From an uncultured Eubacteriales bacterium (GTDB lineage Bacteria > Bacillota > Clostridia > Lachnospirales > Lachnospiraceae), in contig OMXJ01000004.1 of assembly GCA_900315015.1 (NCBI GenBank), positions 86,766-150,765 of the forward strand: 64,000 nucleotides of DNA, in the 5' to 3' direction. The translations under genes were made by a program, and so were the position numbers. How positions within the stretch are numbered: position 1 is the stretch's first letter; each line of letters begins with the position of its first letter. Shown here piece by piece: positions 1-9,789 of the stretch. The notes beneath the pieces are model-generated. The model was not told the DNA's origin. It did not search any database and saw nothing but the letters and a program-made list of their open reading frames with translations.

Positions 1-21
1 AATTTTTAAACAAGAAAAATG

Positions 22-60
22 TACAAAAAGGACCTGTAAAGTAAACAGGTCCTTTTTGTA
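22..60. terminator. Bidirectional terminator-like hairpin
   Basis: A perfect 16-bp inverted repeat (22-37 with 45-60) encloses a 7-nt loop and has A-runs on one arm and T-runs on the other, so it could end transcription in both directions. It probably ends a gene lying left of the window. Confidence 0.75.
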
Positions 61-169
61 TTTAGAAAAATACTTATTTGTTTATTATGATAAAGATGTA
101 AATATAAGGTAAATATAATATCGCTTAAAGGCTTTTAGTGAACTTATTGTGAATATTTAAAAATGTTAC

Positions 170-198
170 TTGCTTTTTTTGATTATGTTTGTTAAAAT
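170..198 (+). promoter_or_regulatory. Promoter of gap
   Basis: TTGCTT (170-175), a 17-bp spacer and TAAAAT (193-198) form a good sigma-A-type promoter about 80 bp before the gap start codon, leaving a leader of roughly 70 nt. Confidence 0.55.
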
Positions 199-277
199 AA
201 TAACGGTTTAGTAAATATGAGTTTTAAGAAAAAGTCTTAAGACCCAAAAAATATATCTTATTTTAGGAGGAATAGTT

Positions 278-1312
278 ATGGCAGTAAAGGTAGCTATCAA
301 TGGTTTTGGCCGTATCGGTCGTCTTGCATTCAGACAGATGTTCGAAGCAGAGGGTTATGAGGTTGTTGCAATCAACGATTTAACAAGCCCAAAGATGCTT
401 GCTCATCTTCTTAAGTATGATACAGTTCATGGTGCATATGCTCCATCATTCATGGCTGGAAAGCACACAGTATCATATGATGACACATCAATCACAGTAG
501 ATGGCAAGAAGATCGAAATCTCAGCAGAGAAGGATGCTAACGATTGCCCATGGGCTAAGTACAACGTAGACGTTGTTCTTGAGTGTACAGGTTTCTATAC
601 ATCAAAGGAAAAGGCACAGGCTCACATCAATGCAGGTGCAAAGAAGGTTGTTATTTCAGCTCCAGCTGGAAATGATCTTCCTACAATCGTTTACAACGTT
701 AACCACAAAACATTAAAGGCTTCAGATACAGTTATTTCTGCAGCTTCATGTACAACAAACTGCCTTGCACCTATGGCAAAGGCTCTCAATGATTATGCTC
801 CAATCCAGAGCGGTATCATGCTTACAATTCACTCATACACAGGTGATCAGATGATCCTTGACGGACCACAGCGTAAGGGTGACCTTCGTCGTTCACGTGC
901 TGGTGCAGAGAACATCGTTCCTAACTCAACAGGTGCAGCTAAGGCTATCGGTCTTGTTATCCCAGAGCTCAACAAGAAGCTCATCGGTTCAGCAGAGAGA
1001 ATTCCATGCCCAGATGGATCAACAACACATCTTTTCGCAGTAGTTAAGGGCAAGGACATCACAGTTGAGTCAGTTAACGAGGCTATGAAGAAGGCATCAG
1101 ATCCAGAGACATTTGGTTACAACGAGGATGAGATCGTATCAAGCGATATCGTTGGAATGACATATGGTTCACTCTTTGATGCAACACAGACAATGGTATC
1201 AAAGATTGACGATGACACATACCAGGTAGAGGTTGTTTCATGGTATGACAACGAGAACTCATACACAAGCCAGATGGTTCGTACAATCAAGTATTTCGCA
1301 GAGCTTCAGTAA
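278..1312 (+). CDS. gap: Glyceraldehyde-3-phosphate dehydrogenase
   Basis: Cytosolic glycolytic enzyme converting glyceraldehyde-3-phosphate, NAD+ and phosphate to 1,3-bisphosphoglycerate. The 344-residue length is normal for type I GAPDH. The Rossmann motif INGFGRIGR is at residues 7-15, Asp34 follows the second strand (typical of NAD+ preference), and the catalytic Cys158 lies in [12 protein letters not shown] context. The C-terminal [13 protein letters not shown] signature is intact. AGGAGG at 265-270 supports the ATG at 278. It is followed by its own terminator, then pgk and tpiA, so the three are neighbours in a glycolytic block but gap can be transcribed alone. Codon choice (many GTT, GCT, CTT) differs from the A-ending style of most later genes, as expected for high expression. 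Confidence 0.97.
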   Translation: MAVKVAINGFGRIGRLAFRQMFEAEGYEVVAINDLTSPKMLAHLLKYDTVHGAYAPSFMAGKHTVSYDDTSITVDGKKIEISAEKDANDCPWAKYNVDVVLECTGFYTSKEKAQAHINAGAKKVVISAPAGNDLPTIVYNVNHKTLKASDTVISAASCTTNCLAPMAKALNDYAPIQSGIMLTIHSYTGDQMILDGPQRKGDLRRSRAGAENIVPNSTGAAKAIGLVIPELNKKLIGSAERIPCPDGSTTHLFAVVKGKDITVESVNEAMKKASDPETFGYNEDEIVSSDIVGMTYGSLFDATQTMVSKIDDDTYQVEVVSWYDNENSYTSQMVRTIKYFAELQ

Positions 1313-1388
1313 TTTCGCCATCTAGTGGCAAAAATATGAATTTTTGCACAGCTCGCATGAAAATGTGTGCTTAAATTAAGACTCATAA

Positions 1389-1430
1389 GGGGTCCGGTCT
1401 TTAAGTGGACCGGAGCCCCTTTTTGTTTTT
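1389..1430 (+). terminator. Terminator after gap
   Basis: GGGGTCCGGTC (1389-1399) pairs with 1408-1419 with one bulged G, followed by a long T-run. It separates gap from pgk. Confidence 0.85.
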
Positions 1431-1548
1431 TAAAAATTCTTTTCCTAAAAGGATATATATATAAGGTAAGTCAGCAATAGTTCCACCTGAAAATATGGTG
1501 GGAATTGTTTTAACATACAACAAATAATTATATAAAGGAGATTTCAAA

Positions 1549-2784
1549 ATGTTAAACAAGAAAACTGTAGATGATTTTAACGCTGCTGGAAAGCGCGTAC
1601 TTGTACGTTGTGACTTCAACGTACCTCTTAAGGAAGGCAAGATCACAGACGAGACACGTATCGTTGCAGCTCTTCCTACAATCAATAAGCTTATTAATGA
1701 TGGTGCAAAGGTTATTCTTTGCTCACATCTTGGAAAAGTAAAGAATGGTCCTAATGAGGGTGAGTCACTTGCTCCAGTAGCAGCTCGTCTTTCAGAAAAG
1801 CTTGGCAAGGCTGTTAATTTCGTAGCAGATTACAATGTAACAGGTGAGGCTGCAACAAAGGCAGTTGAGGCTATGCAGCCAGGCGATGTAGTTCTTCTTC
1901 AGAACACACGTTTCCGTGGTAAGGAAGAGACAAAGCCAGAGGCAGCTGGTGAGCAGTTCGCTAAGGAACTTGCTGATCTTGCAGATTGCTATGTATGTGA
2001 TGCTTTCGGTTCAGCACACAGAGCACATGCTTCAGTTTCAGTAGTTACAAAGTACATCCGTGAAAAGGGCGGCGTTAATGCTGTTGGATACCTTATGGAG
2101 AAGGAAATCAAGTTCCTTGGAAATGCAGTTAATAACCCGGTTCGTCCATTCGTAGCTATCCTTGGTGGTGCTAAGGTTGCAGACAAGCTTGCAGTTATCG
2201 ACAACCTTCTTGCAAAGTGCGACACTCTTATCATCGGTGGTGGTATGGCTTATACTTTCATCAAGGCTAAGGGCGGTTCAGTAGGTAAGTCACTCGTTGA
2301 CGATACAAAGATCGATTATTGTAAGGAAATGCTTGCAAAGGCAGAGAAGCTTGGAAAGCAGCTTCTTCTTCCTATCGATACAGTAGTAGCAGACGGATTC
2401 CCAGATCCTATTGATGATCCTAACCTTCAGGTTGAGATTGTTCCTTCAAATGCTATTCCTGATGACAAGGAAGGTCTTGATATCGGTGAGAAGACACGTG
2501 CTCTCTTTGCAGATGCTGTAAAGAACGCTAAGACAGTTGTTTGGAACGGACCTATGGGCGTTTCAGAGAACCCGGTTCTTGCAAATGGTACAATCGCTGT
2601 AGCTAAGGCTCTTGCTGAGACAGACGCTACAACAATCATCGGTGGTGGTGATTCAGCTGCTGCTGTTAATAACTTAGGCTTCGGCGACAAGATGACACAC
2701 ATCTCAACAGGTGGTGGAGCTTCTCTTGAATTCCTTGAAGGCAAGGAGCTTCCAGGTGTATACGCAGCTGATGATAAGGAATAA
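1549..2784 (+). CDS. pgk: Phosphoglycerate kinase
   Basis: Transfers the acyl-phosphate of 1,3-bisphosphoglycerate to ADP, the first ATP-yielding step of glycolysis. The 411 residues begin with the family N-terminus [11 protein letters not shown] (residues 17-27), and the C-terminal domain carries GGGDSAAAV, part of the nucleotide-binding region. The whole fold length is normal. AAAGGAG at about 1536-1542 fits the ATG at 1549. It sits 50 bp before tpiA without a terminator between them, so the two are probably co-transcribed. The 235-bp gap-pgk spacer holds the gap terminator and a weak hairpin near 1481-1505; I found no convincing consensus promoter for pgk. Confidence 0.97.
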   Translation: MLNKKTVDDFNAAGKRVLVRCDFNVPLKEGKITDETRIVAALPTINKLINDGAKVILCSHLGKVKNGPNEGESLAPVAARLSEKLGKAVNFVADYNVTGEAATKAVEAMQPGDVVLLQNTRFRGKEETKPEAAGEQFAKELADLADCYVCDAFGSAHRAHASVSVVTKYIREKGGVNAVGYLMEKEIKFLGNAVNNPVRPFVAILGGAKVADKLAVIDNLLAKCDTLIIGGGMAYTFIKAKGGSVGKSLVDDTKIDYCKEMLAKAEKLGKQLLLPIDTVVADGFPDPIDDPNLQVEIVPSNAIPDDKEGLDIGEKTRALFADAVKNAKTVVWNGPMGVSENPVLANGTIAVAKALAETDATTIIGGGDSAAAVNNLGFGDKMTHISTGGGASLEFLEGKELPGVYAADDKE

Positions 2785-2834
2785 TTTTAATTATTCAAAA
2801 TGAATTATATTTAAATGATTGGAGATAAATAAAA

Positions 2835-3587
2835 ATGGCAAGAAGAAAGATCGTTGCAGGAAACTGGAAAATGAATCAGACACCAAGTCAGGCTAAGGCT
2901 CTCGTTGAGACACTTAAGCCACTTGTTGACAATCCGGATGTAGATGTAGTTTACTGTGTTCCAGCTATTGATTTACCAGCAGTTATCGAAGCAGTTAAGG
3001 GCACAAACGTTCATGTCGGTGCAGAGAATATGTACTATGAGGAGAAGGGTGCCTTCACAGGTGAAATCGCTCCTGACATGCTTACAGACCTTGGTGTTGA
3101 GTATGTAATCATCGGACATTCAGAGAGAAGAGAGTACTTCGCTGAGACAGATGAGACAGTTAATAAGAAGGTATTAAAGGCTCTTGAGCATGGTATCAAG
3201 CCTATCCTTTGCTGTGGTGAGTCTCTTACACAGAGAGAGCAGGGAATTACAATCGATTGGATCCGTCAGCAGATCAAGATTGCTCTTCTTAATGTAACAG
3301 CAGATCAGGTTAAGGATGTTGTAATCGCATATGAGCCAATCTGGGCTATCGGAACAGGAAAGACAGCTACATCAGATCAGGCAGAGGAAGTTTGTGCAGC
3401 TATCCGTCAGGTAGTTAAGGAGCTTTACTCAGATGAAGTAGCAGAGGAAGTTCGTATTCAGTACGGCGGATCTGTAAATGCAGGTAATGCAGCAGAGCTT
3501 TTTGCAAAGCCAGACATCGATGGTGGCCTTGTAGGTGGTGCTTCACTTAAGCCAGATTTCGGAAAGATCGTAAATTACAATAAGTAA
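2835..3587 (+). CDS. tpiA: Triosephosphate isomerase
   Basis: Interconverts dihydroxyacetone phosphate and glyceraldehyde-3-phosphate. The 250-residue TIM barrel has the N-terminal GNWKMN with the catalytic lysine (Lys12), the catalytic-histidine motif IGHSERR, and the catalytic-glutamate motif [12 protein letters not shown], followed by the phosphate-binding YGGSV and GGLVGGASL loops. GGAGA lies ahead of the ATG. It follows pgk closely. Its stop codon lies inside the first unit of a 19-bp tandem repeat array, described separately. Confidence 0.97.
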   Translation: MARRKIVAGNWKMNQTPSQAKALVETLKPLVDNPDVDVVYCVPAIDLPAVIEAVKGTNVHVGAENMYYEEKGAFTGEIAPDMLTDLGVEYVIIGHSERREYFAETDETVNKKVLKALEHGIKPILCCGESLTQREQGITIDWIRQQIKIALLNVTADQVKDVVIAYEPIWAIGTGKTATSDQAEEVCAAIRQVVKELYSDEVAEEVRIQYGGSVNAGNAAELFAKPDIDGGLVGGASLKPDFGKIVNYNK

Positions 3588-3672
3588 TTAATTAATCAGT
3601 AAGTAATTGATTAATCAGCAAGTAATTGATTAATCAGTAAGTAATTAATCAGTAATTGATTACCAATTATTA
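3581..3672 (+). repeat. 19-bp tandem repeat spanning the tpiA stop
   Basis: The unit TAAGTAATTGATTAATCAG occurs about three times from 3581, followed by shortened copies. The first copy contains the tpiA stop codon (3585-3587). All units are AT-only apart from one G and one C position. Confidence 0.85.
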
Positions 3673-3700
3673 AATACTAAGGCTTTGCATAAAGGTCTTT

Positions 3701-3747
3701 AAAAAAGAGAGTTTGTGGAGATTTCCACGAACTCTTTTTTGTTTTTA
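3701..3747 (+). terminator. Terminator after tpiA
   Basis: A long stem (3701-3719 with about 3724-3740, one G-T pair) closed by a tiny loop and followed by TTTTTTGTTTTT ends the pgk-tpiA transcript. Confidence 0.9.
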
Positions 3748-3773
3748 AAATTTTATGATTTCCTTGTTAATCG

Positions 3774-3802
3774 TTGACAATAAATAGATTAATAAGTATA
3801 AT
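3774..3802 (+). promoter_or_regulatory. Consensus promoter of the L,D-transpeptidase gene
   Basis: TTGACA (3774-3779), 17-bp spacer, TATAAT (3797-3802): a perfect sigma-A match about 40 bp before the start codon. Confidence 0.85.
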
Positions 3803-3844
3803 ATTCCTATAAAAATAAGCTTTATATTGCAGGAGGAAAAGGTC

Positions 3845-5107
3845 TTGAATAAGGTATTATTAAGGGGGTTGGCGTTATCACTTGCAGCAGCACTTGTGAT
3901 AAATAATCCAGCAATGACAGTAAGGGCTGACGATAAGAAAGCCACTGAAAAAGAAGCTACTGTTACGGGACAGGAAGCGGAAAAAGAAGCTGAAATAGCA
4001 TTGAATAAAACTAAAAAGACTATTTATACTGGAAAAACCTTTAAGCTTGTCTTAAACGGCATTACCCAAAAGGTATCCTGGTGGAAAAGTACAGACGAAA
4101 GTGTCGCAACGGTAAAAGGTGGCAAGGTGACAGCTGTGGCAGCAGGAACCTGCGATGTAAAGGTAAGATATAATAAAAAGACATATACCTGCAAGATAAC
4201 CGTAAAGGATCCTTATATAAAGCCTGACAGGGATTATATGAGAGTTGGCGATACTATGAAGATGACAGTAAAGGGTGATAAGGCGCTTGAATATAAATCA
4301 AGCAAGCCTAAGATAATATCTGTAGAAGAAGATGGAACCCTTACTGCACATAAAAAAGGCACAGCTAAGATTACCGCTACCTGTAAAAGTGGAAGGACAT
4401 TAGAGATTACAATAAATGTATATGACCAGATAAAAATAATAGAAAATCCAACTTTTGATGATTTGGCGCCGACAACTCACATGACCTTTGCTGAGCTGGT
4501 TGGAAATAGAGGCGAGGTGGGATATCCTAAAGCAATGCCGGCACCAGATACCTATAGAATTACGGTGGATTTATACTGGAAGGTAATTATGGTATATGCA
4601 AGGGATAATAACGGAGAATATACTATTCCAATAAGATATATGCTCTGCTCACCAGGAAAATCCACGTCACAGACTCCTACTGGAACCTTTGAAATGAAAG
4701 GAACCAGGGTAAGAAATTCGAGATTTAATGGACTTACTGTTTGGGCACAGTTCTGGAGCCTTATAACAGGAAGGATATATTTCCATTCTATATTATATAA
4801 TTCTTCAAATGCATCAGATTATACGGCTTCCTATAGCAGACTTGGAAATGCAGCATCGCATGGCTGCATAAGACTTACGGTACCAGATGCAAGATGGATT
4901 TACTATAATGCAGCACCTGGAACAGTGGTAGAAATAAGGAGCGGCTCTTCTAAGGACAGTGCGACAAAGGCAATAAAGAATAAGCTAAAGCTTGCAGCAA
5001 TGCCATCAGTACGTCCTACGCTTAAGGCAAAGGATATACCATGGACAGATAACTGGGAAATTGATGAAGTTCCTCAGGATTTCAAGTATGTAAGAGTTCC
5101 TCAGTGA
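3845..5107 (+). CDS. Secreted L,D-transpeptidase with two Ig-like domains
   Basis: A cell-wall enzyme that probably cross-links peptidoglycan 3-3 or attaches groups to it. I start it at TTG 3845 because AGGAGG (3831-3836) lies 8 nt upstream, giving 420 residues. A Sec signal peptide (residues 1-28, cleavage after a VRA motif) is followed by two bacterial Ig2-type domains (about 50-125 and 130-195), which usually bind cell-surface polymers. A YkuD catalytic domain (about 225-365) carries the signature SHGCIRL with His339 and Cys341. The remaining C-terminal tail is basic. The gene has its own promoter and is followed 45 bp later by an ABC ATPase gene with no clear functional link. Confidence 0.88.
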   Translation: MNKVLLRGLALSLAAALVINNPAMTVRADDKKATEKEATVTGQEAEKEAEIALNKTKKTIYTGKTFKLVLNGITQKVSWWKSTDESVATVKGGKVTAVAAGTCDVKVRYNKKTYTCKITVKDPYIKPDRDYMRVGDTMKMTVKGDKALEYKSSKPKIISVEEDGTLTAHKKGTAKITATCKSGRTLEITINVYDQIKIIENPTFDDLAPTTHMTFAELVGNRGEVGYPKAMPAPDTYRITVDLYWKVIMVYARDNNGEYTIPIRYMLCSPGKSTSQTPTGTFEMKGTRVRNSRFNGLTVWAQFWSLITGRIYFHSILYNSSNASDYTASYSRLGNAASHGCIRLTVPDARWIYYNAAPGTVVEIRSGSSKDSATKAIKNKLKLAAMPSVRPTLKAKDIPWTDNWEIDEVPQDFKYVRVPQ

Positions 5108-5152
5108 TTAACCAGAGGGAAATATAGATTTAAATAATAAGACGAGGCAAAA

Positions 5153-5920
5153 ATGATTCAGGCAAATGAATTAAAGTTAGAAATAGAAGGAAAAAAGATA
5201 TTAAAGGGGATCTCGATTGCTTCAGATGATAGCAATGAAAAGAAGTTCATAGGTATTCTAGGACCAAATGGAAGCGGAAAAAGTACAATGCTAAAGTGCA
5301 TTTACAGGGTAATGAAGGCTGATTCCGGTACAGTTTATTTAAACGGAACAGATATAAATGATATCCCTGTAAAGAAAAGTGCCAGGGAAATGTCGGTAGT
5401 TGCGCAGCATAATGGTTCTAATTTTGAATATACCGTCATGGACATAGTTCTCATGGGAAGAGCTCCATATAAAAAGCTGCTTGAGCAATACGATGAAAAG
5501 GATAATGAATTAGCCATGGAAGCCTTAAAAAAGGTCGGAATGGATAGCATGAAGGATAGAGTTTATTCTACCTTATCAGGCGGAGAGCAGCAGAGAATAA
5601 TATTAGCAAGAGCCTTAGCTCAGGATGCGGGAACTCTTATAATGGATGAGCCGACAAATCATCTGGATATTAAATATCAGCTTCAGATAATGAATGTAGT
5701 AAAAGAACATAAGGGGGCAATCATCTGTGCTCTTCATGACCTGAATCTTGCTCTTACCTATTGCAGCTATGTTTATATATTAAAGCAGGGCGAGCTGGCA
5801 TTCGAGGGGAGGCCTGAAGAAGTGATAACTGCAGAAAATATCTATAAGGTATATGAGGTGAAGGCAAAGGTACTTACTCTTGAAGAAACAGGACGTAAGT
5901 ATGTTGTTTATTATAGTTAA
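5153..5920 (+). CDS. ABC transporter ATP-binding protein, FecCD/BtuCD-type
   Basis: ATPase subunit resembling the FecE/FhuC/BtuD class that powers siderophore, heme or cobalamin import. The 255 residues contain Walker A GPNGSGKST (Lys43), the Q-loop region with AQHNG, signature LSGGEQQR, Walker B LIMDEP and the H-loop ALHDLNLAL. No permease or substrate-binding lipoprotein gene flanks it, so the partner must be encoded elsewhere or lost. The substrate cannot be told from the sequence. It is 45 bp after the L,D-transpeptidase gene and may be co-transcribed. The 197 bp after it hold a 7-bp hairpin (5974-5998) without T-run and the secG promoter. Confidence 0.85.
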   Translation: MIQANELKLEIEGKKILKGISIASDDSNEKKFIGILGPNGSGKSTMLKCIYRVMKADSGTVYLNGTDINDIPVKKSAREMSVVAQHNGSNFEYTVMDIVLMGRAPYKKLLEQYDEKDNELAMEALKKVGMDSMKDRVYSTLSGGEQQRIILARALAQDAGTLIMDEPTNHLDIKYQLQIMNVVKEHKGAIICALHDLNLALTYCSYVYILKQGELAFEGRPEEVITAENIYKVYEVKAKVLTLEETGRKYVVYYS

Positions 5921-6053
5921 ATAAGTAAAAGCATAAATGTGAGTATGTTGTTTATGTATTTGCACTTGTAATTGCAGTAACAATAAATGTATTACTGCAT
6001 AAGAGGATATAAAAAAGTGCTTTCAAGCGTTTGCAAAAAAAATAAAAAAGTAC

Positions 6054-6082
6054 TTGCATTGTGATAATAAATGTGTTATACT
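6054..6082 (+). promoter_or_regulatory. Promoter of secG
   Basis: TTGCAT (6054-6059), 17-bp spacer, TATACT (6077-6082), about 35 bp ahead of the secG start. Confidence 0.7.
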
Positions 6083-6117
6083 TTTAGGGCTATTTATTAG
6101 GAGGTGCACTAAGCATT

Positions 6118-6354
6118 ATGGAAACTTTAAGAGCAATCGTAACTATAGTTTATGTATTAATTTGTATAGCTTTAACCATTCTTGTACTTATGCAGGAAGG
6201 AAAGCAGTCAGGTCTTGGCGCATTAGCCGGAGCATCAGATTCATATTGGAGCAAGAATAAGGGCCGTTCAGTAGAGGGAAGTCTCAAGAAGGGCACAAGA
6301 ATCCTTGGTTTATTCTTTATAATTTTATCAATTGTAATTAATCTACCTTGGTAA
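6118..6354 (+). CDS. secG: Preprotein translocase subunit SecG
   Basis: Small integral membrane subunit of the SecYEG channel. The 78 residues have the SecG pattern: a first membrane helix (about 6-24), a loop with LMQEGKQSGLGALAG and a short charged stretch, and a second helix (about 58-76) ending in LPW. AGGAGG at about 6101 precedes the ATG. In many Firmicutes secG is followed by rnr and smpB, and that order is kept here (rnr 6700, smpB 9281), which supports the call. Confidence 0.93.
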   Translation: METLRAIVTIVYVLICIALTILVLMQEGKQSGLGALAGASDSYWSKNKGRSVEGSLKKGTRILGLFFIILSIVINLPW

Positions 6355-6387
6355 TTGAAATATTTTATATTTGCATTGAAATGAACT

Positions 6388-6420
6388 AAGCGGCACACCA
6401 ATAGGAGTGTCGCTTTTATT
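6388..6420 (+). terminator. Terminator after secG
   Basis: AAGCGGCACACC (6388-6399) pairs with 6404-6415 with one G-T pair and one mismatch, followed by TTTTATTTTTAT. The rest of the 345-bp secG-rnr spacer shows no clear promoter and ends in a purine tract. Confidence 0.75.
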
Positions 6421-6597
6421 TTTATGTAATGAATTAAAATATAAGAAATCCTGTAGATGCAATGGAAAAGACACAGTTAAAAAGTAAAGATGGTGTAGAA
6501 AAATAGAAGCTGTGAAAAAGTAAAGTAATGGTAAACTTGCTGGTATAAAAATAATGGTAGAAAAAAATCAGAAAAAGGGTTAGTATTAGTATTAGCA

Positions 6598-6690
6598 GAA
6601 AAGAAAAAGAGAAAAGAAAAAGAGAAAAGAAAAAGAGAAAAGAAAAAGAAAAAAGAAAAAAGAGAAAAGAAAAAGAGAAGAAAGAAAAAG
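6598..6690 (+). repeat. A/G-only tandem repeat upstream of rnr
   Basis: About 93 nt contain only A and G on this strand, built from a 13-nt unit close to AGAAAAGAAAAAG repeated about five times. Because it lacks T it carries no stop codon in any plus-strand frame. It runs directly into the ribosome-binding site of rnr. Confidence 0.9.
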
Positions 6691-6699
6691 GTGATTAAA

Positions 6700-9039
6700 T
6701 TGGGAAAGAAAAATAAGAAGAATGTAGTAAAGTATGAGGCAGGACAAATTGCAGAGGGACATGCAGAGCTTTTAATGGCTTTTATATCGGATAAAGAATA
6801 TAAACCTATGAGATTTAAGGACATTGCAATGATTCTTAACGTGCCAAAGTCAGAGAGAGTATTTCTCGATATGGAGCTCTCGGATTTAGTATCTCAGGGG
6901 AAAATTGAACTTGATGAAAAGGGCTGCTATAGGCTTAGCAAAAAGGGCTCTTATAGCGGCATTTTTATGTCGACACAGAAGGGCTTTGGCTTTGTACGTG
7001 CAGAAGAGTTCGGAGATGACATCTTCGTATCTGCAGATGACACTAATGGCGCTCTTGATGGAGATAAGGTAGAAGTAAAGCTTATAACTACCAATGTCAG
7101 AGGAAAGCATGGACCAAGCGGAAAGCACGAAGAAGGCGTAGTAATAAAAATATTAGAGAGAGACTCTCATGCCATTGTAGGTACCTTTACAAAAATGGCA
7201 GGAGATAATTCAAAGAGTGAAGCAAGGATTGCAAAAATATCTGCACTTACAGGAATAGTGCCTTACGGAATTGTGGTTCCAGACAATCAGAAATATAATT
7301 TCAGTATTTTAATAGATAAAAAGAAGTCAGTATCGTCAGCAGATGGCGCAAAGGTAGTTGTCCAGATAACTGATTATGGGAATCCAAATGAATATGGAAA
7401 TGCTGCGAGAGATGATAAGAGAAATAGCATAAATAATTATATATCTCAAGACATGCCAAAGGGAATTATTACAAGAGAAATCGGACATAAGGACGATCCG
7501 GGCGTAGATGTTCTATCAGTGGTATTTGCAAATGGAATACCAGTAGAGGTTCCAGAAGAGGTAACAAAGCAGGTGCAGACCATTCCAGAGGAGGTAGCAG
7601 AGGAAGATAAGCAGGGCAGACTAGACCTTAGGGATGAGGTTATGTTTACCATAGACGGTGATGATACAAAGGACTTTGATGATGCTGTATCCCTTAAATA
7701 TGAAAATGGAGTTTATACTTTAGGAGTTCATATCGCTGATGTGACTAATTATGTTACAGAAGGCTCAGCACTTGATAAGGATGCCTTAAAGAGAGGAACT
7801 AGCGTATATCTTGCAGATAGAGTAGTACCTATGCTGCCTCATCAGCTCTCAAATGGAATATGTTCATTAAATGAGGGTACTGATCGTCTTACACTCTCAT
7901 GCATAATGCAGGTGGATGATGAGGGAAATATCATCGGACATAAGATGGCAGAAACTCTTGTAAATATCAATAAGAGAATGACCTATAATAAGGTGGCGGA
8001 GCTTCTTGAGGTGTACGGCACCGAAAAGATGAAGGATGCAGGTCCATTGGATTATGAGGAATATGCCCCTGTTCTTTTAAAGATGCAGGAGCTCTCGCAT
8101 AAGCTTCGTAAAAAGAGAATGGCAAGAGGCTCGATAGATTTTGATTTCCAGGAAAGTAAGCTTATTGTAGATGAAAGAGGAAAAGTAATAGACATAAAGC
8201 CTTACATCCATAATGAGGCGACAAGACTTATAGAGGATTTTATGCTTGCTGCAAATGAGACAGTAGCAGAGGATTATTTCTGGCAGCAGATTCCTTTCCT
8301 TTATAGAGTGCATGAAAAGCCGGATGAAGAGAAAATGGACACTCTTATCGAGTTTATCAGAGGTTTTGGCTATGCATTAAAGATGCCAAAAGGAGAAATT
8401 CATCCAAAGGAAATTCAAAAGCTCCTTAAAAAGGTAAAGGGCACTGATGAAGAGAATGTAATCTCGACTCAGGTACTTCGCTCAATGAGACAGGCAAGAT
8501 ACTCACCTGAGTGCCTTGGACACTTTGGTTTAGCAGCAAAGTATTATGCGCACTTCACCTCACCTATCAGAAGATACCCGGATCTTCAGATACATCGTAT
8601 CATCAAGGAAAGTCTTGAAGGAAAGCTGACGGATGAGAGAATTAAGCATTATGAATCCATACTTACTTCAGTTGGCGATTCAACAAGTAAGACCGAGCGC
8701 CGCGCTGATGAGACTGAGAGAGAAGTAGAAAAGATCAAGAAGGCTGAGTATATGGAGCAGTTCGTTGGACATACCTTCGAGGGCGTAATTTCAGGACTTA
8801 CCTCCTGGGGAATATTTGTACAGCTTCCTAACACTGTAGAAGGTATGATACGTACAGCACTTTTGATGGATTATTATGAAATGGATGAGAGCACCTATAC
8901 TTTAGTAGGAAGAGATAGTGGAAATATCTTCAGACTTGGACAAAAACTTAGGATATTAGTTACAAATGCAGAAAAGGCTACGGGAACTGTATCCTTTATG
9001 TTAGCAGACCCATCACTAGAATCAGGCAAGATGTGGTAA
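6700..9039 (+). CDS. rnr: Ribonuclease R
   Basis: 3'-5' exoribonuclease of the RNB family that degrades structured RNA and, with SmpB, acts in tmRNA quality control. The 779 residues contain an N-terminal winged-helix region, cold-shock OB folds (for example KGFGFVRAE), the RNB catalytic core with TIDGDDTKDFDDAVSL supplying the metal-binding aspartates, and a C-terminal S1 domain (GVISGLTSWGIFVQL). I choose TTG 6700 because AAGGTGA (6688-6694) lies 5 nt upstream; a GTG at 6691 overlaps that site. The last codons are inside a 43-bp tandem duplication. smpB follows with its own promoter. Confidence 0.93.
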   Translation: MGKKNKKNVVKYEAGQIAEGHAELLMAFISDKEYKPMRFKDIAMILNVPKSERVFLDMELSDLVSQGKIELDEKGCYRLSKKGSYSGIFMSTQKGFGFVRAEEFGDDIFVSADDTNGALDGDKVEVKLITTNVRGKHGPSGKHEEGVVIKILERDSHAIVGTFTKMAGDNSKSEARIAKISALTGIVPYGIVVPDNQKYNFSILIDKKKSVSSADGAKVVVQITDYGNPNEYGNAARDDKRNSINNYISQDMPKGIITREIGHKDDPGVDVLSVVFANGIPVEVPEEVTKQVQTIPEEVAEEDKQGRLDLRDEVMFTIDGDDTKDFDDAVSLKYENGVYTLGVHIADVTNYVTEGSALDKDALKRGTSVYLADRVVPMLPHQLSNGICSLNEGTDRLTLSCIMQVDDEGNIIGHKMAETLVNINKRMTYNKVAELLEVYGTEKMKDAGPLDYEEYAPVLLKMQELSHKLRKKRMARGSIDFDFQESKLIVDERGKVIDIKPYIHNEATRLIEDFMLAANETVAEDYFWQQIPFLYRVHEKPDEEKMDTLIEFIRGFGYALKMPKGEIHPKEIQKLLKKVKGTDEENVISTQVLRSMRQARYSPECLGHFGLAAKYYAHFTSPIRRYPDLQIHRIIKESLEGKLTDERIKHYESILTSVGDSTSKTERRADETEREVEKIKKAEYMEQFVGHTFEGVISGLTSWGIFVQLPNTVEGMIRTALLMDYYEMDESTYTLVGRDSGNIFRLGQKLRILVTNAEKATGTVSFMLADPSLESGKMW

Positions 9040-9112
9040 AGGTAATGGCATTAAATCTACTAAATAAGGTAAGATATGGTAAAGGCGATGGCATAAAACC
9101 TAATAAAGCGGG
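9028..9112 (+). repeat. 43-bp imperfect tandem duplication spanning the rnr stop
   Basis: Positions 9028-9070 (ending codons and stop of rnr plus 31 nt) are repeated imperfectly at 9071-9112, including a second TGG-TAA. The copies differ at a handful of positions. Confidence 0.75.
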
Positions 9113-9174
9113 CGATATGCGGCGAAGGACGTAACATAAAAATAAGAACAGAGTTAAATAAATAAAAAAAATAC

Positions 9175-9203
9175 AAGACAAACGACGATGATTGTGGTAT
9201 ACT
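9175..9203 (+). promoter_or_regulatory. Extended -10 promoter of smpB
   Basis: AAGACA (9175-9180), 17-bp spacer, TATACT (9198-9203) with a TG dinucleotide one base before the -10 box. Confidence 0.6.
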
Positions 9204-9280
9204 GAAAGGTATATTGCGAATATCGTCTTTTGAAGTTTATAGGTCCGGGATGGGGATTGTTTCGTTGAAAGGAAAAAAAT

Positions 9281-9757
9281 ATGGCAGCAGTAGATAATAA
9301 TGGAAGAAAAATAGTAGCCAATAATAAAAAAGCGTATTTTGATTATTTCATATTAGAAAAATATGAATGTGGAATAGCGCTTGCAGGCACGGAAGTAAAA
9401 TCAATCAGAATGGGCCATGCAAGCATAAAGGAATCCTTTGTAAGAATAATAAATGGAGAGGCATATATTTTAGGAATGCACATTACTCCATATGAAAAGG
9501 GAAATATCTTCAATAAAGAGCCAGTAAGAAATAGAAAGCTTCTACTTCATAGAAGGGAAATAAATAAGCTCCTTGGCGAGGTGACTCAAAAGGGCTATAC
9601 CCTAGTGCCGCTTGAACTTTATTTAAGAAAAGGGCTCGTAAAGCTTGAAATAGGACTTGCAAAGGGTAAAAAGAATTACGACAAGCGTGATGACATAGCT
9701 AAGAAAGATCAAAGAAGAGCGACAGAGAGAGAATTTAAGGTAAAGAATCTATACTAA
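9281..9757 (+). CDS. smpB: SsrA-binding protein SmpB
   Basis: Binds tmRNA and delivers it to stalled ribosomes. The 158 residues have the family landmarks: [13 protein letters not shown], the conserved HITPYEKGN loop, [10 protein letters not shown], the [26 protein letters not shown] core and a basic C-terminal tail rich in KRDD and RR that folds in the ribosomal A site. GAAAGG precedes the ATG. The ssrA RNA gene that often follows smpB is not present; the next gene starts 33 bp later. Confidence 0.96.
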   Translation: MAAVDNNGRKIVANNKKAYFDYFILEKYECGIALAGTEVKSIRMGHASIKESFVRIINGEAYILGMHITPYEKGNIFNKEPVRNRKLLLHRREINKLLGEVTQKGYTLVPLELYLRKGLVKLEIGLAKGKKNYDKRDDIAKKDQRRATEREFKVKNLY

Positions 9758-9789
9758 TTGAAATGGGGAATGTGTAGAAGGAGGAATAG

